Shown here piece by piece: positions 50,155-56,771 of a DNA stretch of 56,771 nucleotides; the stretch's first letter is position 1; the number at the start of each line of letters is the position of its first letter. The notes beneath the pieces are model-generated. The model did no database searches, was not told where the DNA came from, and worked only from the letters and a program-made list of their open reading frames with translations. This DNA comes from an uncultured Alphaproteobacteria bacterium (GTDB taxonomy: Bacteria > Pseudomonadota > Alphaproteobacteria > HIMB59 > GCA-002718135): assembly GCA_902602845.1 (NCBI GenBank), contig CACKSN010000006.1:1-56771 (forward strand). Direction: 5' to 3'. The position numbers were made by a program, and so were the translations under genes.

Positions 50155-50982
50155 TTAATATTTATCAGCTAATTTTAAAAATTCTTCGTATTCTCTATCT
50201 TCTATCCCAACAGTAATTTTTGGATCATTAAATGTTTGATTGACAGTATCAGAATGAAATTCTTTAAAGGCTGAAAGTCTCTCGTTTTGGAGTTTATCAA
50301 ATTCAGCTTTAAAATTTCTATATATTCTAGCATGTCTAGGGACATGACCCTGCGTATATCCCAATACATCATTTGCAAACAAATATTGTCCATCACAATC
50401 AGAACCACTGCCCATTGAAAGAGTAATAATGTCGACTTTTTGAGTTATTATTGCTGCGACTTTTGGAGGCACAACCTCTAGCTCAACCCCAATTGCTCCT
50501 GCCTCTTGTAATTCAATTGTATGTTTTAAAACCCCCTCAGCTTCATCAGCTGTTTTCCCTATTGCTCTAAAACCTCCAATCCAAGTAGCCTTTCCTGGAA
50601 CCAATCCTACATGACTATTAATTGGAATATTTTCATCTCTTAAAGCTCTAATTATTTTATAACTCCAATTGCCTCCATAAATTACATCAGCTCCAATTTC
50701 CAAATATTTATGCGATACCTTCATTGCATCATATTCTGAAGCTATGTTATTTGCTGTACCTGATTGCATGAAACATGATGGAGCTGCTTCTCTAATTCTT
50801 TTAAGTTCATCAAAACTGTTATAAATTCCATATTGAGGAGCATCATGTGAAGTGCAGATCATATCTATACCTGCTTCCTCCGCAGCTCTTGCTTCTTCGA
50901 CATTATGAACAAAAAGAACACTGAGTTGTCTTTTACCCTTACATTTTAAATAGTCATAAACTGTTAGTTTTTTTCTAGACAT
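50155..50982 (-). CDS. PanB/ketopantoate hydroxymethyltransferase-superfamily protein, divergent
   Basis: AGIDMICTSHDAPQYG, GADVIYGGNWS, IPINSHVGLVP, GVELEVVP, DCDGQYLFANDVLGYTQGHVPRHARIY. Confidence 0.82.
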   Translation of the reverse strand: MSRKKLTVYDYLKCKGKRQLSVLFVHNVEEARAAEEAGIDMICTSHDAPQYGIYNSFDELKRIREAAPSCFMQSGTANNIASEYDAMKVSHKYLEIGADVIYGGNWSYKIIRALRDENIPINSHVGLVPGKATWIGGFRAIGKTADEAEGVLKHTIELQEAGAIGVELEVVPPKVAAIITQKVDIITLSMGSGSDCDGQYLFANDVLGYTQGHVPRHARIYRNFKAEFDKLQNERLSAFKEFHSDTVNQTFNDPKITVGIEDREYEEFLKLADKY

Positions 50983-51128
50983 AGCTCTAATATTTTTACC
51001 AAATTATATTAATTCTAAATTGATTAATATTCAAGTTACCAATTATATTAAAGTTATTATAATTTACGTTTGTAATATTTAATTTTTTACATATAAATTG
51101 TACCTATTAATAAATTATTGGGGGAATA

Positions 51129-52109
51129 ATGAAAAAATTATTAGCTTTTATTGCTGTTTGCTTTGCATTTACTGCTGGCTCAGCAATTGCAAAAAATGAT
51201 TACTCTTGTGACAAAAAGTTTATATTCTTTCCAGGTGGACCAGAAGGTGGACCCTTTGGAACTATTGTTTACAATGGTGCTGTTGCTGCTGCAGAGCACA
51301 CTGGTTGTGATGTTGATTATTATTGGTCACAATGGAATTCTGAAATTATGATTAAACAATTTAAAGAAGCTGTTGCTTTAGAACCAGATGGAATTGCAAT
51401 TTATGGATTTCCTGGTGACGAAGCTATGAGACCTATAATTAAAGAAGCTAGAGAAAAAGGAATTGTTATTACAACAATGAATACTCCGCTTCCTGATCTT
51501 GAAGCTGAATACAAAACCGCTGGTTTTGGATATGCTGGTGCAGATCTTTTTACTGCAGGATATAATTTAGGTAAGAAAGCAGTGGAAGTTTGTGGTTTAC
51601 AAGCTGGTGATAAAGCATTTATTTGGGGTCTCGCTAGTATGCCTAACAGAGGTGAAAGAACTAAAGGCGCAATAGCTGGTGTCGAAGACATGGGTGTTGA
51701 AGTTGTTTATCAAGAAATTCCAGATAACGTAAACTCAGATGCATCGCAAGGTACGCCAATGTACGTATCAACTTACAGTGCTAATCCTGATATTAAAATG
51801 GCTATAACTGATCACGGTGGATTAACAGCAAGTTTACCTACCTACATGAAAGCAGCTGGCCATGGTACTGAAGAAGTTTGTGGTGCCGGATTTGATTTAT
51901 CTGCTCCAATCGTTGACGGAATTAATTCTGGATATATTGATGTTGTAATTGATCAACAGCCTTTTATTCAAGGATATATTCCAATTGTTCAACTATTCTT
52001 AAGTACAAAATATGGAATGGCTGGACTTGCAATGGATACTGGTGCAGCATTTGTGACTGCAGATAATGTAGAAGCAATTGCTCCATTAGCAGCAGTTCAA
52101 ATTAGATAA
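51129..52109 (+). CDS. CUT2 sugar solute-binding protein (FrcB-like position)
   Basis: Signal peptide; KFIFFPGGPEGGPFGTIVYNGAVAAAEHTGCDVDYYWSQWN; SD gggggaa. Confidence 0.9.
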   Translation: MKKLLAFIAVCFAFTAGSAIAKNDYSCDKKFIFFPGGPEGGPFGTIVYNGAVAAAEHTGCDVDYYWSQWNSEIMIKQFKEAVALEPDGIAIYGFPGDEAMRPIIKEAREKGIVITTMNTPLPDLEAEYKTAGFGYAGADLFTAGYNLGKKAVEVCGLQAGDKAFIWGLASMPNRGERTKGAIAGVEDMGVEVVYQEIPDNVNSDASQGTPMYVSTYSANPDIKMAITDHGGLTASLPTYMKAAGHGTEEVCGAGFDLSAPIVDGINSGYIDVVIDQQPFIQGYIPIVQLFLSTKYGMAGLAMDTGAAFVTADNVEAIAPLAAVQIR

Positions 52110-52121
52110 TTTGATAAAATT

Positions 52122-52145
52122 AAGCCTGCCCAAAGTGGCAGGCTT
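52122..52145 (+). terminator. Hairpin downstream of SBP (AAGCCTGCC/GGCAGGCTT, 6-nt loop)
   Basis: 9-bp perfect inverted repeat in SBP-ATPase intergenic gap. Confidence 0.75.
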
Positions 52146-52159
52146 TAAAAATATAAAAT

Positions 52160-52927
52160 ATGCCTGAACAACTTTTAAAACTTGAAAATATTTATAAAAA
52201 TTTTGGAAATGTAAAAGTTCTTAAAGATGTAAATATTACAATTAATAAAGGTGAAGTTGTTGCATTAATAGGTGATAATGGAGCTGGCAAATCTACATTA
52301 ATTAAAGTAATTACAGGTGTACATACTCCAAACTCAGGTAAAATTTTTTTTAAAGAAAAAGAAGTTCAAATAAAATCTGTGTCTCAATCTAGAAAAATGG
52401 GAATTGAAGCTGTCTATCAAGAAAGAGCTTTGTGTGATCAGCAAGAACTCTATAGAAATATTTTTGCTGGAAGAGAAGTTACAAATTCATTTGGTTTTTT
52501 AAAAATTAAAGAACAAAGAAAAGAAGCAGAGAGAATATTAAGAGATTATATTGGGTTTACATCAAAAGCTATAACTGTTGACTCTCAAGTTATGGGTCTA
52601 TCAGGTGGAGAAAAACAAGGTGTTGCATTTGGACGTTCATTATATTTTAACTCAGATTTAATCGTTTTAGATGAGCCAACAATGGGTTTATCAATACAAG
52701 AAACAGAAAAAGTTTTAAATTTTGTTAAAGGTTTAAAAAATGAAAATAAATCAGCAATTTTTATAGATCATAATATAATTCATGTTTATGGAGCTGCAGA
52801 TAGATTTATTATTTTAGATAGAGGAGAAGTCGTTGGAGAATTTTTAAAAGATCAAATTTCAAGAGAAGAGTTAGTTCAAAAAATGATTCAATTACACGAA
52901 TCAGGCAAAATAAAAGTAGAGGCATAG
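52160..52927 (+). CDS. Sugar ABC transporter ATP-binding protein, single ABC domain (FrcA-like)
   Basis: GDNGAGKSTLIKVITG, LSGGEKQGVAFGRSL, LIVLDEPTMGLS. Confidence 0.93.
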   Translation: MPEQLLKLENIYKNFGNVKVLKDVNITINKGEVVALIGDNGAGKSTLIKVITGVHTPNSGKIFFKEKEVQIKSVSQSRKMGIEAVYQERALCDQQELYRNIFAGREVTNSFGFLKIKEQRKEAERILRDYIGFTSKAITVDSQVMGLSGGEKQGVAFGRSLYFNSDLIVLDEPTMGLSIQETEKVLNFVKGLKNENKSAIFIDHNIIHVYGAADRFIILDRGEVVGEFLKDQISREELVQKMIQLHESGKIKVEA

Positions 52928-53908
52928 ATGTTAAGCAGTATACTGAATAGCTATTTTGTAAAAACACATCGTTTAGAGATTAGCATAACAATTATTGCTA
53001 TAGTTTTATTTTTAATTTATTTTTTTGGTGCTACTCATGTATTCACTAGATTCCCAATATACAGAGCTTTTATGCAATCAATGCCCTTTTTTGGCATAAT
53101 TGCAATATCAGCTACATTCGTGGTAACACTTGGTGAAATTGATTTATCATTTCCATCAATAGTTGGAATAACGTCTTTAACATTTGGAATGCTATTAACT
53201 GGTACAGATGGAAACTTTTTTATTTCATTTGCTCTTGCAACTGCATTAGGTATGTTTGCAGGTTTAGTAAATGGACTTTTGGTAACAAAAATAGGTATAC
53301 CATCTATTGTTGCTACAATAGGGACATTATTTTTTTGGAGAGGTTTGGTAAATGTAATCTCCCAGGGGAGTGGTATTGCGATAGTTGACGAAGCCGATGG
53401 AACTTGGCATCATACTATATTTGTTGATAAATTGTTCGATACAATACCAGCCCAGTTTATTTGGTTTGTTGCTCTAACAGGTTTAATGCAATGGGTATAT
53501 CGCTATCATAAATTCGGTAATCATATCCATTTTGTTGGAGATAATAAAGCAAGTGCTCAAATGATGGGTATTAATGTTGATAGAGTTAAAATAATTGCAT
53601 TTGTTCAACTAGGATTTTTCTCTGCTCTTGCAGGAATATTTACGATGTATGAAATGCTCTATTTTTGGCCAACTCAAGGTTCAGGATTAATGTTAACAAC
53701 TCTTGCCGCAGTTTTTGTGGGAGGTACTTCTGTTTTTGGAGGCAAAGGCACAGTTTATGGAACTTTTATTGGAGTTCTCATAATTGGATCACTTGAATCA
53801 GGTATTGTAGCACTTGGTCTCTCAGGTTTTTATGTACAATTTATCAATGGCTTAATGATAACAATTGCTGTAACAATTTACGCTCTCATTCAAAAAAGAA
53901 AAGCATAA
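52928..53908 (+). CDS. CUT2 sugar ABC transporter permease (FrcC-like)
   Basis: VTLGEIDLSFPSIVGITSLTFGM, AVFVGGTSVFGGKGTVYGTFIG. Confidence 0.93.
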   Translation: MLSSILNSYFVKTHRLEISITIIAIVLFLIYFFGATHVFTRFPIYRAFMQSMPFFGIIAISATFVVTLGEIDLSFPSIVGITSLTFGMLLTGTDGNFFISFALATALGMFAGLVNGLLVTKIGIPSIVATIGTLFFWRGLVNVISQGSGIAIVDEADGTWHHTIFVDKLFDTIPAQFIWFVALTGLMQWVYRYHKFGNHIHFVGDNKASAQMMGINVDRVKIIAFVQLGFFSALAGIFTMYEMLYFWPTQGSGLMLTTLAAVFVGGTSVFGGKGTVYGTFIGVLIIGSLESGIVALGLSGFYVQFINGLMITIAVTIYALIQKRKA

Positions 53909-53909
53909 G

Positions 53910-54881
53910 ATGAAACAAGCCCTTTGGCTAGATTCAATTAGTAATAATAAAATTTTAAAATATAGTAGATTAAAAGGCGGAGTTTCATCAGAAGTTTACA
54001 AAGTCGTTACTAAAAAAAATATATATTGTATTAAAAGATCGCTTAAAAAATTATTAGTTCAAAAGGAATGGATAGTTGATCAAAATCGGATTTATTATGA
54101 ATATTTATGGCTTGTACATTGTAAAAAATTTTTAAAACAAAATGTACCTGTTATTTATGATTTTAACAAAGAAGAAAAATATATTATTATGGAATACTTA
54201 GATAATACTAAATATAAAACATTAAAAGAATTGTATTTTGAAAAAAAGATAAATTTCAGTACAATCAAATCAATAAGTAAGCATTTGTATAAAATTCACT
54301 CTTTAAGCAATGATGTTAAAACTAGGAAAATATTTAGGCGTAATAATCAAAATTTTTTTGATTTAAGATTAGATCCATATTTTAATGAGGTAGCAAGAGT
54401 ATTTCCTGAATTAAATGATAAAGTTAAACAAATAAACAAATCATATAGAGAAAATTCATCGACATTAGTTCACGGTGATTTTAGTCCTAAAAATATTTTA
54501 ATTGGCAAAAATAGAATATTATATTTAGATGCAGAATGTTGTAATTATGGTGATCCTGTTTTTGATCTAGTTTTTTTTTCTAATCATTTACTAATTAAAA
54601 GCATGTATTTTGAATCAAAAAAGAAAGAATTTTTAAAAGCGTTTAAAATATTTTACAATCATTACTTAAAAAATTTTAATAAAAAAAATAAAATAAATTA
54701 TTTAAAAAGAATAATTGATATGATACCAATAATGTTATTAGCAAGAGTTGATGGTAAATCTCCAGTAGAGTATATTAAGTCAAAAAAATTGAAGAATAAT
54801 ATAAGAGAAAAATCATTTAAAATGATTAAAAATAAATTACTAGATTTAGATGATATTATTAAAATAATTTATGAAAAATAA
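53910..54881 (+). CDS. APH/choline-kinase-fold small-molecule kinase
   Basis: TLVHGDFSPKNILIG (catalytic loop), LYLDAECCNYGDPVFDLVFF (DxE-type metal site). Confidence 0.85.
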   Translation: MKQALWLDSISNNKILKYSRLKGGVSSEVYKVVTKKNIYCIKRSLKKLLVQKEWIVDQNRIYYEYLWLVHCKKFLKQNVPVIYDFNKEEKYIIMEYLDNTKYKTLKELYFEKKINFSTIKSISKHLYKIHSLSNDVKTRKIFRRNNQNFFDLRLDPYFNEVARVFPELNDKVKQINKSYRENSSTLVHGDFSPKNILIGKNRILYLDAECCNYGDPVFDLVFFSNHLLIKSMYFESKKKEFLKAFKIFYNHYLKNFNKKNKINYLKRIIDMIPIMLLARVDGKSPVEYIKSKKLKNNIREKSFKMIKNKLLDLDDIIKIIYEK

Positions 54882-56115
54882 ATCCCATATAAAGAAAGTA
54901 AATTGTAGGAGAGTATTTGATTCTAGAGGAAATCCTACAATCGAAGTTGAAATAATAACTGAAAATGACTCTTTTGGAAAAGCAATTAGTCCATCAGGTG
55001 CTTCAACTGGAACTAATGAAGTAATAGAAGTTAGAGATAACGATAATATGTTTGGTGGAAAAGATGTTAAAAAAGCATTGGAAATAATTAATAAAAAAAT
55101 TGCACCAAATTTAATTGGGTTATCTTGTGAAGATCAAAATGGTTTTGATAATACTTTAATTAGCTTAGATAAATCAGTACTCAAAGAAAATATTGGTGGC
55201 AATGTTACAACAGCACTTTCCATTGCAAATTATCTTTGTGCAAGTAACTTTAATGCTGAACATACTTTCATTTATCATTCCGAGTCAAATAAATTTTTTA
55301 TTCCTAAGCCAGAAATACAGATATTTGGAGGAGGTGCACATGCAAACAAAAATAATACTTTTCAGGATTTTTTAATTTATCCTATTGTTGATCTATCTTG
55401 TGAAGATTATTTTGATTCTGTTTACAATATTACTAACACTATAAAAAAAAAATTAGTAAATAACCAAAACTTTTTTGGGTATTGTGATGAAGGTGGATTA
55501 TATCCAAATAATCTGGATCAATTTCAAATTTGCGATATTATAAATGAATCAATTATAGAAAACAAAATTATACCAGGCAAAGAAATTGGGATTTCAATTG
55601 ATGTCGCAGCATCTAATTTTCATTCAAATGGTATTTATACACTTTATGATAAAGAGTTAGACTCAAAAGAATTAACAAATATATTTGATATTCTAATTAA
55701 TAAATTTAATGTTAGTCTTATTGAAGACCCATATGATGAAAATGATATTTCCTCATTTATAGCTTTAAAGAATCAATATGGATTATTAACATCAATTATT
55801 GGAGATGATTTAATTTGTACAAATTACAGTCTTTTAGAAAATGCAATTCAAAAAAAAGCAATAGATGGTTTAATAGTAAAAATTAATCAATGTGGCACTA
55901 TTTCAGAAACTTTGAAAACGATAAAGTTAGCTAAAGAAAATAATATTAAAACAATTTTGTCGGCTAGATCGGGAGATACAGAGGAAAATTTTCTAAGTCA
56001 TTTAGCTGTAGCATGGGAAACTGATATGATTAAAGTTGGATCATTTGCAAGAAGTGAAAGAACGTCCAAATGGAACGAACTTGTAAGAATAGAAGAAAAG
56101 ATTAATAAAATTTAA
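54871..56115 (+). CDS. Enolase-family paralog with altered active site
   Basis: FDSRGNPTIEVE, SPSGASTGTNE, CDEGGLYPN, IGDDLICTN, VKINQCGTISE, SARSGDTEE, IKVGSFARSER. Confidence 0.9.
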   Translation: MKNKSHIKKVNCRRVFDSRGNPTIEVEIITENDSFGKAISPSGASTGTNEVIEVRDNDNMFGGKDVKKALEIINKKIAPNLIGLSCEDQNGFDNTLISLDKSVLKENIGGNVTTALSIANYLCASNFNAEHTFIYHSESNKFFIPKPEIQIFGGGAHANKNNTFQDFLIYPIVDLSCEDYFDSVYNITNTIKKKLVNNQNFFGYCDEGGLYPNNLDQFQICDIINESIIENKIIPGKEIGISIDVAASNFHSNGIYTLYDKELDSKELTNIFDILINKFNVSLIEDPYDENDISSFIALKNQYGLLTSIIGDDLICTNYSLLENAIQKKAIDGLIVKINQCGTISETLKTIKLAKENNIKTILSARSGDTEENFLSHLAVAWETDMIKVGSFARSERTSKWNELVRIEEKINKI

Positions 56116-56121
56116 ACTTGT

Positions 56122-56595
56122 TTATAAAATTTGTAATATGTATTCAGCACTACTAACTTTCAACTCTGCTGGATTTTCGACTTTTATTTTCTGTACTTGA
56201 TTATTTCCGATGATCATTGCGAACCGAGAGCTCCTATAACCCATATGATTTTTTGTTTTATCTGAAAGTAGATTAAAATAGTTAGTTATTTCAGCATTAC
56301 CGTCCGCAACACCATGTATTTTGTGTTCTTCCGAATAACTAATTAGCCAGGATTTCATTACATATTTGTCATTTACAGATAAACAATAAATGCCATCTAC
56401 ACCTTTTTTTTTAATTTGGTCATATAGTTTTATATATCCAGGAAAGTGTTCTTCAGAACAAGTAGGGGTAAAAGCTCCAGGAATTCCAAATAAAATAATT
56501 TTCTTATTTAAAAATTCATCAGCTATTGAGATTAAATGAGTGTTACCGTTTTTAATAATTGGTACTTTTATATCAGGAATAACTTTATTTATCAT
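56122..56595 (-). CDS. Peroxiredoxin (Prx5/AhpC-TSA family)
   Basis: KKIILFGIPGAFTPTCSEEHFPGYI, LSVNDKYVMKSW, SSRFAMII. Confidence 0.93.
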   Translation of the reverse strand: MINKVIPDIKVPIIKNGNTHLISIADEFLNKKIILFGIPGAFTPTCSEEHFPGYIKLYDQIKKKGVDGIYCLSVNDKYVMKSWLISYSEEHKIHGVADGNAEITNYFNLLSDKTKNHMGYRSSRFAMIIGNNQVQKIKVENPAELKVSSAEYILQIL

Positions 56596-56771
56596 AATTT
56601 ACCAATCGATTGTTTGATTGCTTTTTCAGTTAATATTTCAGGCATTATTATACCCTCTGGATATTTTGGTGAGTAAAAAATATTAAATGGAATTCCAAAT
56701 TTATTATATTTTTTTAAAAAGATGTCTATGCTCTTGTCAGGTTTAGTCCAATCAGCCCTTATCAATTTAAT
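56592..56771 (-). CDS. C-terminus of DsbD-like thiol:disulfide interchange/thioredoxin-domain protein (truncated by window edge)
   Basis: Manual translation IKLIRADWTKPDKSIDIFLKKYNKFGIPFNIFYSPKYPEGIIMPEILTEKAIKQSIGKL*; stop overlaps peroxiredoxin ATG (ATGA). Confidence 0.75.
   Translation of the reverse strand: MKLIRADWTKPDKSIDIFLKKYNKFGIPFNIFYSPKYPEGIIMPEILTEKAIKQSIGKL

Noticed and set aside
50155-50982. Annotation as pantothenate biosynthesis PanB
   Set aside because: By-eye loss of metal-binding residues and sugar-transport context make this unlikely
54871-56115. Annotation as the housekeeping enolase
   Set aside because: Changed active-site His/Glu positions and operon context with a sugar transporter and kinase; not excluded until the genome's other eno is checked
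1-56771. CRISPR arrays, tRNAs, rRNAs, IS elements, prophage genes
   Set aside because: Looked for direct repeat arrays, tRNA-like cloverleafs, transposases and phage genes; none seen, although tRNA detection by eye is limited

Overview
AT-rich, gene-dense, essentially intron- and mobile-element-free alphaproteobacterial DNA. It resembles streamlined marine SAR11/HIMB59(AEGEAN-169)-type genomes; that placement is inferred from composition and gene content only. Left ~8.8 kb is core: partial DsbA-like thioredoxin, SMC, F0 ATP synthase (atpI-B-E-F'-F), a lipoprotein, ispH, thrB, rnhA, YceI. From ~8.8 kb to ~56.1 kb the window is nearly continuous carbohydrate and sugar-acid transport/catabolism. 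It holds one CUT1 ABC system (SBP plus two permeases, no ATPase) with polyol enzymes and xylulokinase; an L-rhamnose-type cluster (rhamnonate dehydratase, rhamnose mutarotase, ABC transporter); a large sugar-acid cluster (lactonases, IlvD/Edd dehydratase, several mandelate-racemase-family dehydratases, DapA-like aldolase, SDRs, PhyH dioxygenase, membrane desaturase/hydroxylase); and a Frc-like ABC operon that continues into an APH-fold kinase and a divergent enolase paralog. The right edge returns to a peroxiredoxin and the C-terminus of a DsbD-like protein. Most interesting observations: (1) the compact SBP-ATPase-permease-kinase-enolase-like operon, divergent from a PanB-like gene, as a candidate undescribed phospho-sugar-acid pathway; (2) two PanB/KPHMT paralogs, each beside a sugar transporter, that appear to have lost the PanB metal ligands but kept the catalytic Glu and a His; (3) a 299-bp near-identical inverted repeat formed by the 3' ends of two SDR genes in mirror-image GMC-SDR modules, suggesting gene conversion or an invertible segment; (4) hairpins immediately downstream of all four solute-binding-protein genes; (5) no recognisable transcription regulator in ~47 kb of catabolic genes. 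All alignments were done by eye; no searches were run.
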